Positions 26,685 through 34,866 of a DNA stretch of 64,000 nucleotides are shown piece after piece. Numbering within the stretch: position 1 is the first letter of the stretch; each line of letters starts with the position of its first letter. The DNA lies in the NCBI GenBank assembly GCA_963740455.1, contig CAVUEF010000006.1, forward strand, positions 62,001 to 126,000, read 5' to 3'. Both the position numbers and the translations under genes were made by a program. The DNA comes from Paucibacter sp963740455 (GTDB lineage Bacteria > Pseudomonadota > Gammaproteobacteria > Burkholderiales > Burkholderiaceae_C). The notes below the pieces were generated by a model. The model worked only from the letters and a program-made list of their open reading frames with translations. It made no database searches and was not told where the DNA came from.

Positions 26685-27916
26685 GCACCCCCAGGGCCGG
26701 CGAGCGCCAGCCCGCCCCCCGCGGAGGGCAAGCAAACTCGGGAACTGCCCGTCGCTTGCTTGAGACGGACCTGCGCGACGAGCGCTTCAGCGTGCGTTAT
26801 CTGCTGGCCGCCAGCAACGACGAGCAAGCGCGCGCGCTGGCCGAAACGCTGTGTCTGGAGCAGACCGTCGAGGTGCCGCGCGCGCTCGTGCCGGCTGGTT
26901 TCATCGCCGAGCATATCGTCGGCAGGATCAATGATCTGCGGCGCCGCGACGCATTGCATTTCGTCGCCACCATCAGCTATCTGAGCGAGTTGGTGCGCGG
27001 CGACTTTCTCAATCTGCTCAATGTGATCTTCGGCAATAGCTCGATCAAGACCGGCTTGCGCGTGCTCGACATCGAGCTGGGGCCGGGCTTGCTGCAGGAG
27101 TATCCCGGGCCCCGATTTGGCATGGCCGGATTGCGCACGCGCCTGCAAGTGCCGCAAGGCCCCCTGCTGCTGGCGGCGGTCAAGCCAGTGGGCCTGTCGG
27201 TGGCCGAGCTGGCCGAGCTGTGCTTTCGCTTCGCGCTGGCCGGCATGGACTTGATCAAGGACGACCACAACCTCGCCGACCAGCCTTGGGCGCCGTTCGA
27301 GCCGCGCGTGCTGGCGTGCGTGCAGGCAGTGCAGCGCGCCAATGCGCTGACTGGGCGGCGGGCCGTGTTCGTGCCGAATCTGACCGGACCGCAGGCCAAG
27401 CTGCATGCGCGCGCGCGCTTCGCCGTGCAGGCCGGTGCCGGCGCGCTGATGCTGGCGCCGGCGCTGCTGGGTTTCGATGCGGTGCGCGAGCTGGCGCAAG
27501 ACGCCGACGTGAATCTGCCCATCATCAGCCACCCGGCCTTCGGCGGTGCCCAAGTGATTGCCGCTGACGCCGGGTTCTCGCACGGCTTTTACTTCGGCAC
27601 CTTGCAGCGCTTGATGGGTGTGGATGCGGCGATCTTTCCGAACAGCGGCGGGCGCTTCGGCTTCAGCCCTGCCGAGTGCGCCGAAATCCGCAGCAGCGCG
27701 ACCGCGCCGATGGCGCATCTGGCGAGCTGCTGTCCGGCGCCGGGCGGCGGCATGACGCTTGCCAATGTGCCGCGGATGCGCACGCTGTACGGCGACGACG
27801 TGATGTACCTGATGGGTGGCGCGCTGCTTGGCGATGCGCGCGGCCTGGACAGTGCGGTGCTTGAACTGCGCCGCGCGGTCGGGCGTGGCGGGGGCCGGCG
27901 CAATGACACAGGCTGA
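26681..27916 (+). CDS. RuBisCO-like protein (form IV), probable sugar-phosphate isomerase
   Basis: 411 aa with the RuBisCO large-subunit fold. The active-site Lys is K168 in AAVKPVGLS, where the usual second Lys of KPK is Val. The carbamylated Lys is K193 in LIKDDHNLADQPW; the canonical metal ligand Glu after DD is His196. His284 lies in IISHPAFGG. The loop-6 Lys is absent (NSGGRFGFS). Phosphate loops PAPGGGM and LMGGALLG are retained. It therefore binds a phosphosugar enol but should not fix CO2. One characterised form IV enzyme moves the carbonyl of a 5-substituted ribulose-1-phosphate to give a xylulose-5-phosphate. Here it sits between a transketolase and a nucleoside importer. Confidence 0.9.
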   Translation: MSTPRAGERQPAPRGGQANSGTARRLLETDLRDERFSVRYLLAASNDEQARALAETLCLEQTVEVPRALVPAGFIAEHIVGRINDLRRRDALHFVATISYLSELVRGDFLNLLNVIFGNSSIKTGLRVLDIELGPGLLQEYPGPRFGMAGLRTRLQVPQGPLLLAAVKPVGLSVAELAELCFRFALAGMDLIKDDHNLADQPWAPFEPRVLACVQAVQRANALTGRRAVFVPNLTGPQAKLHARARFAVQAGAGALMLAPALLGFDAVRELAQDADVNLPIISHPAFGGAQVIAADAGFSHGFYFGTLQRLMGVDAAIFPNSGGRFGFSPAECAEIRSSATAPMAHLASCCPAPGGGMTLANVPRMRTLYGDDVMYLMGGALLGDARGLDSAVLELRRAVGRGGGRRNDTG

Positions 27917-29441
27917 GGCGCGCGTCGAACTGCTTGGCATGACCAAGTCATTCGGCCCAACCATGGCCGTCGATGCGGTCTCGCTGCGCCTGTTGGCCGG
28001 CGAAGTGCATGCCTTGGTGGGCGAGAACGGCGCGGGCAAATCGACCTTGATGAACCTGCTGTTCGGTCTGCTCCAGCCTGACGCCGGCACGATTCGCGTC
28101 GACGGCCAGACGCGCCGCTGGCGCTCGGCACAGGATGCGATGCATGCCGGCCTGGGCATGGTGCACCAGCATTTCATGCAAGTGCCGGGCATGACGGTGC
28201 TCGACAACATCTTGCTGGGCGCCGAACCCTGCGATCGATGGGGCTTCATCTCGCGCGACCGCGCGCGTGTGCAATTGCGCGCGATCGAGGCGCGCCACGG
28301 GCTGGGCGTCGATGCGGACCGCTTGGTGCAGCAGTTGTCGGTCGGCGAGCGCCAGCGCGTCGAGATTCTGAAGATGCTGTTTCGCGGCGCGCGCGTCATG
28401 ATTCTGGACGAACCCACGGCCGTGCTGACGCCGGTCGAGAGCCGGCAATTGTTCGATATCTTGCGCGGCTTTCGCGACAGCGGCTTGACGGTGGTGATGG
28501 TCACGCACAAGCTGGCGGAGGTGATGGCGCTATCAGACCGGGTCACGGTGATGCGCGCCGGGCGCGTCGTGGCGCAGCTGCGCACGGCTGATACGAGCGC
28601 GGCGGAAATTGGCGAGGCGATGATGGGCCGCCAGCTGGCCCAGCCGCCGCGCCGCAGCGCACCGCCCGCCGCTGCGCCGCTGCGTCTTGCCGCGCATGAC
28701 TTGAAGGTGTACGCAGGCAACAGCCGCATGGTGCTGCGCGGCACCAGTTTCGAGCTGCGCGCGGGCGAAATCGTCGGGCTCGCTGGTGTGGCCGGCAACG
28801 GCCAGCAGGCCTTGATCGCGGCGCTGGCGGGCATGCTGCCCTTGCAGTCGGGCGCGCTGCAGCTGGACGGACGCGAAATCGGCGCGGCGAGCGTGCGCGA
28901 GCGGCTTGCGGCGGGTTTGTCGGTCGTGCCCGAGGACCGCACCCGGCTCGGCTTGGCGGCGGGCGCATCGGTGTGGGCCAATGCACTGGCGGGGCTGGAG
29001 CATGAGCCACGTTTCTCGCAGCGCGGCTGTCTGCGCATGGGCGTGGTGCGTGCCTATGCGCAAGAGCTGCTGGAGCGCCACGACGTGCGGCCGCGCGACA
29101 TCGACCGGCCGGTGCTTGAGCTGTCGGGCGGCAACCAGCAAAAGCTGATGCTGGCGCGTGCCCTGGAGCGGCGCGCCCATGTGCTGGTGGTCGAGAACCC
29201 GACCTGGGGTGTCGACATCGGCGCGGTGCAGGCCATTCAAGCGCGCTTGCGCGAACAGGCCGCGGCGGGCTGCGCGGTGCTGGTGGTCTCCAGCGATCTC
29301 GACGAGATTCGCGGGCTGTGCAGTCGCCTGCTGGTGATGAATCGCGGACGCATCAGCGGCGGCATGGATTGCGACGCCATCGACGCGGCGCAGCTGGCGC
29401 TGTGGATGGGCGGCGCTGGTGCCGGGCGTGAAGCGGCATGA
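27903..29441 (+). CDS. nucleoside-type ABC transporter ATP-binding protein (two ABC domains)
   Basis: 512 aa from ATG 27903, overlapping the previous stop. The first ABC domain has Walker A GENGAGKST, signature LSVGERQR and Walker B MILDEPTAV. The second has a degenerate Walker A (GVAGNGQQ) but an intact LSGGNQQK and Asn-replaced Walker B (VVENPTWG). This is the YufO/NupO/RbsA layout used with BMP binding proteins. It energises uptake through the two permeases that follow. Confidence 0.93.
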   Translation: MTQAEARVELLGMTKSFGPTMAVDAVSLRLLAGEVHALVGENGAGKSTLMNLLFGLLQPDAGTIRVDGQTRRWRSAQDAMHAGLGMVHQHFMQVPGMTVLDNILLGAEPCDRWGFISRDRARVQLRAIEARHGLGVDADRLVQQLSVGERQRVEILKMLFRGARVMILDEPTAVLTPVESRQLFDILRGFRDSGLTVVMVTHKLAEVMALSDRVTVMRAGRVVAQLRTADTSAAEIGEAMMGRQLAQPPRRSAPPAAAPLRLAAHDLKVYAGNSRMVLRGTSFELRAGEIVGLAGVAGNGQQALIAALAGMLPLQSGALQLDGREIGAASVRERLAAGLSVVPEDRTRLGLAAGASVWANALAGLEHEPRFSQRGCLRMGVVRAYAQELLERHDVRPRDIDRPVLELSGGNQQKLMLARALERRAHVLVVENPTWGVDIGAVQAIQARLREQAAAGCAVLVVSSDLDEIRGLCSRLLVMNRGRISGGMDCDAIDAAQLALWMGGAGAGREAA

Positions 29442-30442
29442 ATCGCAGAGGCTGGATGATCTTGCTCGCGCTGCTGGGCTTGGTGCTGGCCTGGCCGGAC
29501 GCGCGCGGCGTGCTGTGGGCCGCGCTGGACGGCGCTTTCGGCGGCCGCCACGGCGCCAATTTGTATGCCACGCTGCGCCAGGCCGCGATGATCGGCGCGC
29601 TGGCCTTGTCGGTGCTCGTGGCCTTGCGCGCCGGCTGCTACAACATCGGCGGTGAGGGACAGCTGGTGCTGGGCGGCTTCAGCGCGGCGGTCGTCGGCCT
29701 GTACCTGCCGGGGCCGCCCTTGCTGGTGATGGCAGCCGCGATGGCCAGCGCGATGCTTGCCGGCGCGGCATGGGCGATGCTCGCAGCCTGGCTGCAAAGC
29801 GGCTGCGGTGTGCCTATCCTGATTGCCTCGCTCTTGCTCAACTATCCGGCGCGCAGCCTGACCAGTTGGCTGGTCAGCGGACCACTGCGCGACGAGAATT
29901 CCGGATCGGCACAAACGCTCAGGCTGGCGCGCGAACTGTGGCTGCCGGCGCTGCCCGGCACCGACTTGAATCTGATGGTGGTGCTGGTCGTGCTGCTGGG
30001 CTTGGGCGTTCATTTCGGTCTGCAGCACTCAAGGGCCGGTTACCGCATCGGCTTGCTCGGCCACAGCCCGGAGTTCGTGCGTTTCAACGGGCTTGATCCG
30101 GAACGCCTGACGCTGGGCGCGATGGCGGCCAGCGGTGCGCTGGCCGGGCTGGCCGGCGCGCTGGCGGTCTTCGATCTGCATTACCGCTATGTGGACGACA
30201 TGCTGACCGCGCCGCTCTACGCCTGGAGCGGCATTGCCGCCGTGCTGCTGGTGTTGACGCGGCCGGCCTGGGTCTTGCCGGCGGCTTTGGCCTTGGCGGC
30301 GATCAAGACCGGCGCCTTCGGGCTGGAGCGATCGATGGGTGTGCCGCGCGAGCTCGCCGATGTCGTGCAGGCGCTGGTCGTGCTGGCGGTGGCGGGCGGG
30401 GTATGGCGCATGCAGCCGGCCGCAGGCAGGAGAGGCACTTGA
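29438..30442 (+). CDS. nucleoside-type ABC transporter permease 1
   Basis: 334-aa inner-membrane permease of the branched-chain/ribose type (YufP/NupP-like). The family segment GCYNIGGEGQLVLGGFSAA is clear and about nine helices follow. The stretch FVRFNGLDPERL is the cytoplasmic coupling loop. ATG overlaps the ATPase stop by 4 bp; the stop overlaps the second permease start. Confidence 0.92.
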   Translation: MNRRGWMILLALLGLVLAWPDARGVLWAALDGAFGGRHGANLYATLRQAAMIGALALSVLVALRAGCYNIGGEGQLVLGGFSAAVVGLYLPGPPLLVMAAAMASAMLAGAAWAMLAAWLQSGCGVPILIASLLLNYPARSLTSWLVSGPLRDENSGSAQTLRLARELWLPALPGTDLNLMVVLVVLLGLGVHFGLQHSRAGYRIGLLGHSPEFVRFNGLDPERLTLGAMAASGALAGLAGALAVFDLHYRYVDDMLTAPLYAWSGIAAVLLVLTRPAWVLPAALALAAIKTGAFGLERSMGVPRELADVVQALVVLAVAGGVWRMQPAAGRRGT

Positions 30443-31347
30443 GCGAGTGGCTGACACTGCTGTTCTCGCCCGAGCTGCTGGCGGCATTGCCGCGCTTTGT
30501 CGCACCGGTGCTGCTGGCCGCGCTTGGCGGTGCTTTGTGCGAGCGCAGCGGCGTCGTGAATATCGCGCTGGAAGGCATGCTGCTGGCTGGCGCCTTTGCG
30601 GCGGTGTGCGGCTCCTATGCCAGCGGCAATGCCTGGCTCGGCGTGGCGCTGGCCATGGTCGTCGGCATCAGCATCGGCGCGCTGTTTGCGTGGCTGCATG
30701 TGCGGCGCGAGGGCGACGCGATCGTGGTGGCGATCGGCCTGAATCTGCTGGTCGCGGGGGGCACCGTGTTTCTGCTGCGCGTGCTGTTCCAGCGCCAGGG
30801 CGTGCTCGACGATGCGCGCATCGCCGGCATTGCGCCCTTGCACCTGCCGCTGTTCGAGGCGGTGCCGGTGCTGGGCAGTCTGTTGGGCAGGCAATCGCCC
30901 TTGTTCGTGCTCGCCTTGCTGCTGACGGTCGGGCTGCATCTGCTGTTTGAAAAACACCGCTTCGGCTTGCGCCTGCGTGCGGCTGGCGAGAACCCGCAAG
31001 CGCTGGCGGCCAGCGGCGTGTCGCCGACGCTTGCGCGCACCATCGCCTTGCTGGCATGCGGCGCGCTGTGTGGGCTGGCCGGTGCGCAGTTGTCGCTCTC
31101 GAACGTGACGCTGTTCGTCGAGAACATGAGCGCGGGCCGCGGCTGGATCGCGCTGGTGCTGGTGCTGCTGTCGGGCGGTCGACCCTTGATGCTGCTGCTG
31201 TTCGCCTTTCTGTTTGCGGCCATCAACCAGTTGGGCGTATCGGGTCAGGCGCTGGGCTGGCCGCAGCAGCTGTCGGATGCACTGCCTTATGTCGTGACGC
31301 TGATCGCCCTGGCCTGGGTGTCGAGGCGGCGCCTGCGCTTGCGGTGA
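30439..31347 (+). CDS. nucleoside-type ABC transporter permease 2
   Basis: 302-aa permease (YufQ/NupQ-like) with SGVVNIALEGMLLAGAFAA and about eight to nine helices. TTG 30439 is chosen because AGGAGAGG lies 5-12 bp upstream and it overlaps the permease 1 stop as TTGA. The earlier ATG at 30403 lies within permease 1. It forms the heterodimeric channel with permease 1. Confidence 0.92.
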   Translation: MSEWLTLLFSPELLAALPRFVAPVLLAALGGALCERSGVVNIALEGMLLAGAFAAVCGSYASGNAWLGVALAMVVGISIGALFAWLHVRREGDAIVVAIGLNLLVAGGTVFLLRVLFQRQGVLDDARIAGIAPLHLPLFEAVPVLGSLLGRQSPLFVLALLLTVGLHLLFEKHRFGLRLRAAGENPQALAASGVSPTLARTIALLACGALCGLAGAQLSLSNVTLFVENMSAGRGWIALVLVLLSGGRPLMLLLFAFLFAAINQLGVSGQALGWPQQLSDALPYVVTLIALAWVSRRRLRLR

Positions 31348-31369
31348 CAATGATTTCTCTGGAGACTTG

Positions 31370-32200
31370 ATGAGCATGATCGAACGTCTGAATCGCATCG
31401 GCGCGTCCCTGACGCAGCACGGCCTGAGCGAGCGCTACGAGATCGGCCTGATCCTGGGGTCGGGGCTGGGCCAACTGGTGGACGCCGTCGAAGGCGCGCG
31501 CCATATCGCCTACACCGACATCGATGGTTTTCCGCATTCGACTGCGCCCTCGCATGCCGGGCGGCTCGTGGTGGGGCGCCTGGCCGGACGCAAGGTGGTG
31601 GTCATGCAAGGGCGCTTCCACCTCTATGAGGGCTGGAGCGCGAAGGACATTGCCTGTCCGATTTATGCGATGAAGCGCATCGGGGTCAGGCATCTGGTGG
31701 TGACCAATGCCGCTGGCGGGCTGAACCCGAATTACCAGCCCGGCGACGTCATGCTGATCGACGATCACGTCAACATGCTTGGCACCAACCCGCTGATCGG
31801 TGCGAACGACGAGTCCTTGGGTCCGCGCTTTCCAGATATGTCCAGAGCCTATTGGCCGGCGCATCGCGAACTCGTGATGAGCAAGGCGCTGCAGCTCGAT
31901 ATTCAACTCAGGCACGGCGTCTATGTCGCGGTGCCGGGCCCGTCGTTCGAGACCTCGGCCGAGCGGCGCATGTTGCGCATGGGCGGTGGTGACGCGATCG
32001 GCATGTCGACCATCATCGAAGTCATCGCCGCCAATCACGCCGGTCTGCGCGCTGTCGGGTTCTCGGCCATCGCCAACGCAGCCACCGGTTCGGTGCACCA
32101 GCAACCCGATACGCTGGAGGACGTGGTCGCCCATGCGCAGCGCGCCGGCGTGCAGATCGCCAGGCTGCTGCAAGCCAGCCTCGCTGAACTGCGCGGCTAG
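31370..32200 (+). CDS. purine nucleoside phosphorylase (trimeric PNP family)
   Basis: 276 aa. Phosphorolyses a purine nucleoside to base plus (modified) ribose-1-phosphate. Motifs: LILGSGLGQL, SHAGRLVVG, QGRFHLYEGW, VTNAAGGLNP and GPSFETSAERRML. The base-recognition position is Asn (AIANAATG), as in PNPs for 6-oxopurines; methylthioadenosine phosphorylases have Asp there. ATG 31370 follows CTGGAG; the TTG at 31367 is less likely. It follows the importer and would supply the substrate of the MtnA-type isomerase. Confidence 0.9.
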   Translation: MSMIERLNRIGASLTQHGLSERYEIGLILGSGLGQLVDAVEGARHIAYTDIDGFPHSTAPSHAGRLVVGRLAGRKVVVMQGRFHLYEGWSAKDIACPIYAMKRIGVRHLVVTNAAGGLNPNYQPGDVMLIDDHVNMLGTNPLIGANDESLGPRFPDMSRAYWPAHRELVMSKALQLDIQLRHGVYVAVPGPSFETSAERRMLRMGGGDAIGMSTIIEVIAANHAGLRAVGFSAIANAATGSVHQQPDTLEDVVAHAQRAGVQIARLLQASLAELRG

Positions 32201-32229
32201 CCCTGCGCAGAATCACGGAACCCACCCTC

Positions 32230-33261
32230 ATGGCAGCGACCAAATCTGCACGTCCATCGTCGGCAGGCGACGCCAGTGCCTTGCGCGCCACGGTGTCCGA
32301 TCCGGTGATTGCCGCAGCCTGGGCTTATTACTACGAGAACCGCAATCAGAACGAGGTGGCCGAACTGCTGGGGGTCTCGCGCGCCAGCATCGTCAGCTAT
32401 CTGCAGCAGGCGCGCGAACTCGGCTTGATACAGATCTCGCTCAACAGCGATTTCTTTGTTGCCAATGAATTGAGCCTGCGCTTGTGCGAGCGTTTCAAGC
32501 TCGCCGAGGTGCTGGTCGTGCCGGGCAGCGCGGTACGCCGTGGCGAGGCAGCGTCGGGCGCGGGCACAGCGGCCGCGGCCGTCACTGCGCTCGAGCGTGT
32601 TGCGCAAGGTGCTGCGGTGCGCTTGCCGCAGTTGCTGCAAGCCGGTGATCGGCTCGGCGTGGCCTGGGGGCGCACCATCTTTGCGCTGGCCAGCAAGATC
32701 CCGCGCATTGCGATTGCCGACCTCACCGTGTGCCAGATGGTGGGCTCGATGGTGTCGGACGACGGCTTCGCGGCGGAGAGCTGCTCGGCACGCATCGCCA
32801 GCCGCCTGAACGCGACTTGCGTCAACATCCACGCGCCGGCGATTCTGTCGAACAGCGCGCTGGCCAGCGCCTTGCGTTCCGAGCCGAGCATCGCGCACCA
32901 GATTGCGCTGGTACGCAGCTGCAACAAGGCGGTGTTCTCGGTCGGATCGTGCAGCGACGACACGCTGCTGGTGGCCTCGCGCATCGTCACCAAGGCCGAA
33001 GTGCACGAGTATGTCGGACGCGGCGCCGCGGCCATCATCTGCGGGCGCTTCATCGACGCGCAGGGGCGCCATCTCGACGGCCCTGCCGACGACCGCATGA
33101 TAGGCATCACCCTGGACGAGTTGCGCGCCAAACCCCTGCGCATGCTGGTGGCCTCGGGCCTGGACAAGCTCGACTCGATCCGGGCGGCGCTGGCCGGCGG
33201 CCACGCGACGCATGTGTGCATCGACCTTCAGATCGCGCAATCGCTCGACGCCGCGCCTTGA
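32230..33261 (+). CDS. SorC/DeoR-family sugar-binding transcriptional regulator
   Basis: 343 aa. The N-terminal helix-turn-helix (AAWAYYYENRNQNEVAELLGVSRASIVSYLQ split over residues 25-57) is followed by the SorC sugar-phosphate-binding domain (GVAWGRTIFALA, FSVGSC, GRGAAAIICGRF, and MLVASGLDKLDSIRAAL near the end). Members sense phosphorylated sugars. It is the likely local regulator of the cluster and lies inside it. Confidence 0.9.
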   Translation: MAATKSARPSSAGDASALRATVSDPVIAAAWAYYYENRNQNEVAELLGVSRASIVSYLQQARELGLIQISLNSDFFVANELSLRLCERFKLAEVLVVPGSAVRRGEAASGAGTAAAAVTALERVAQGAAVRLPQLLQAGDRLGVAWGRTIFALASKIPRIAIADLTVCQMVGSMVSDDGFAAESCSARIASRLNATCVNIHAPAILSNSALASALRSEPSIAHQIALVRSCNKAVFSVGSCSDDTLLVASRIVTKAEVHEYVGRGAAAIICGRFIDAQGRHLDGPADDRMIGITLDELRAKPLRMLVASGLDKLDSIRAALAGGHATHVCIDLQIAQSLDAAP

Positions 33262-33267
33262 ACCTCG

Positions 33268-34074
33268 ATGAGCGAGAACACCCGCATGCCCACAAGCCCC
33301 GTGCCGGTCGCAGAGCTGCTCGATCTGCGTGGACGCATGGCGCTCGTCACCGGCGCCAGCGGCGGCATCGGCCGCGCGATTGCGCTGCGTCTGTCGGAGG
33401 CCGGCGCGAACGTGGCGCTGCACTTTCATCGCAGGCCTGCGGCGGTGGCTGAGCTCGCCGCGACCATCCAGGCGCGAGGCGGACGCGCCTGCGCGCTGGG
33501 CGCCGATCTGCGCGACGAAGCCGCAGTCGCGCAGCTGTTCGCGCACGCCCAGCGCGAGCTCGGCGCCATCGACATCCTCGTCAACAATGCCGCCGATCAA
33601 TCGGTCGCACCCTTGGCTGGCATGAGCTTGAGAGCATGGCGCGAGATGTTCTCAAGCAGCCTGGACAGCGCCTTTCTCGCCACGCAATGCGCGGCGCTCA
33701 GCATGGGCGCTCGCGCTGGCGGCGCCATCGTCAACATCGCCAGTATCGAAGCGCTCGCGCCGGCCGTGGGACACGCGCATTACGCCAGCGCCAAAGCGGC
33801 CCTGCTGATGTTCACGCGCGCCGCAGCGCTCGAATACGGCCATCAAGGCGTGCGCGTGAATGCTGTCTCGCCCGGCCTGATCGACCGGCCGGGGCTGGCC
33901 ACCGATTGGATTGATGGCGTGCAGCGCTGGCAGGCCGCCGCGCCGCTGGGCCGGCTCGGGCAGGGCGGCGATGTGGCCGATGCGGTGCTGTTTCTGAGCT
34001 CGAACGCGTCGCGCTGGATCAGCGGAGCCAATCTGGTGGTCGACGGCGGGGTATCAGCGCGACCTTCGTGGTGA
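33268..34074 (+). CDS. SDR-family oxidoreductase
   Basis: 268-aa classical short-chain dehydrogenase. Cofactor motif TGASGGIGRAI, VNNAADQ, catalytic Ser in IVNIASIEA and YASAKAAL (Tyr/Lys). The C-terminus VDGGVSARPSW is typical. It begins 6 bp after the regulator and ends the cluster. Substrate unknown; oxidation or reduction of an intermediate of the sugar pathway is possible. ATG 33268 or 33286 could be the start. Confidence 0.88.
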   Translation: MSENTRMPTSPVPVAELLDLRGRMALVTGASGGIGRAIALRLSEAGANVALHFHRRPAAVAELAATIQARGGRACALGADLRDEAAVAQLFAHAQRELGAIDILVNNAADQSVAPLAGMSLRAWREMFSSSLDSAFLATQCAALSMGARAGGAIVNIASIEALAPAVGHAHYASAKAALLMFTRAAALEYGHQGVRVNAVSPGLIDRPGLATDWIDGVQRWQAAAPLGRLGQGGDVADAVLFLSSNASRWISGANLVVDGGVSARPSW

Positions 34075-34202
34075 GTCGGGCTTGGGTCCGGCGGCCGGCT
34101 GGCTTTGTTCTGCTGGCCCGGCAAAAAGTCGCTTTGCCAACAGCCAGACCATCGATCAAGTGGTTGCCGTTGCCGGGAAGTCCATGGACGAAGTGCTGAC
34201 CA

Positions 34203-34535
34203 TCACCAGCGGAGTTGTTCGACCTCAAGACCCATGGCCGCAGCAACCTTTTCCAGGGTGGCCTTACGAGGCTGCTTGACTCGCTCCATTTGCGCGTAGG
34301 CAGCTTGGGTAATTCCGATTCGCCCAGCCACTTCGGCTTGGGTGAGTCCGAAGTGCTCGCGCCAGGCTGCCATGGGAGATACGCCCCGCTCGAACGACAG
34401 ATTGACAACCTCGTTTGGAACCGTACCTTGACTGAATCCACCCTTCATCCTGCGAAACTGGTCGTAGGGCACGACGACAAAAGCAGGCTTGCCGTCCTTG
34501 CCTACCAGCACCTGAAATTCAGTACGTGCGTTCAT
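34203..34535 (-). CDS. XRE-family antitoxin of a HigBA-like module
   Basis: 110 aa. A short N-terminal segment (FQVLVGKDGKPAFVVVPYDQF) resembling Phd/prevent-host-death-like sequence is followed by an HTH_XRE domain (LTQAEVAGRIGITQAAYAQME). It is translated from ATG 34535 behind GAGGAAA and overlaps the toxin gene by 17 bp, with the toxin first. It would neutralise the toxin and repress the promoter. Confidence 0.85.
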   Translation of the reverse strand: MNARTEFQVLVGKDGKPAFVVVPYDQFRRMKGGFSQGTVPNEVVNLSFERGVSPMAAWREHFGLTQAEVAGRIGITQAAYAQMERVKQPRKATLEKVAAAMGLEVEQLRW

Positions 34536-34776
34536 CGCGTTTCCTCACTTCCTCTATGCTCACGATGCTGACAGCCCCATCGTGCTCGAAGAAGACTCTG
34601 TAGTTGCCCACTCGGAGCCGGAATCCATACGGGTGATTGTTCAGGGCAAGTACGTTCCGCGCTTTGCCCAGGTCCACCAGTTCAGACGTCACAGCCTGAC
34701 GAATCTGCTTGCTGATGCGGGTGTCAAGCTTGCGCAGTTGACGAAGAGCCTTCGGCTGCCAGTTGATCGAATTCAC
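34519..34776 (-). CDS. RelE/ParE-family toxin
   Basis: 85 aa, small basic protein of the RelE/ParE fold: KALRQLRKLD near the start and LRVGNYRVFFEHDGAVSIVSIEEVRKRDE near the end. The start is GTG 34776. It precedes and overlaps its antitoxin. The strong promoter at 34783-34810 predicts a transcript starting almost exactly at this GTG. Confidence 0.85.
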   Translation of the reverse strand: MNSINWQPKALRQLRKLDTRISKQIRQAVTSELVDLGKARNVLALNNHPYGFRLRVGNYRVFFEHDGAVSIVSIEEVRKRDERTY

Positions 34777-34782
34777 CGGGCG

Positions 34783-34810
34783 AGTATAAGCTAGGCATAC
34801 GTATTGTCAA
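34783..34810 (-). promoter_or_regulatory. sigma-70 promoter with palindrome for the toxin-antitoxin pair
   Basis: On the minus strand TTGACA (34810-34805) and TATACT (34788-34783) are separated by 16 bp. The spacer contains the perfect palindrome ATACGTAT (34797-34804), a likely operator for the XRE antitoxin. Expected transcription start is near 34776. Confidence 0.7.
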
Positions 34811-34866
34811 CGCCTCGCCTGCGCCTGTATGGCGCCAGACGGCTTGTCTTTGAACGCAAAGCCGTA

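Noticed and set aside
26534..29038. 834-codon minus-strand frame opposite the RuBisCO-like and ATPase genes
   Set aside because: Ser/Arg/Ala-rich antisense translation without any recognisable domain; the plus-strand genes have intact motifs and overlaps.
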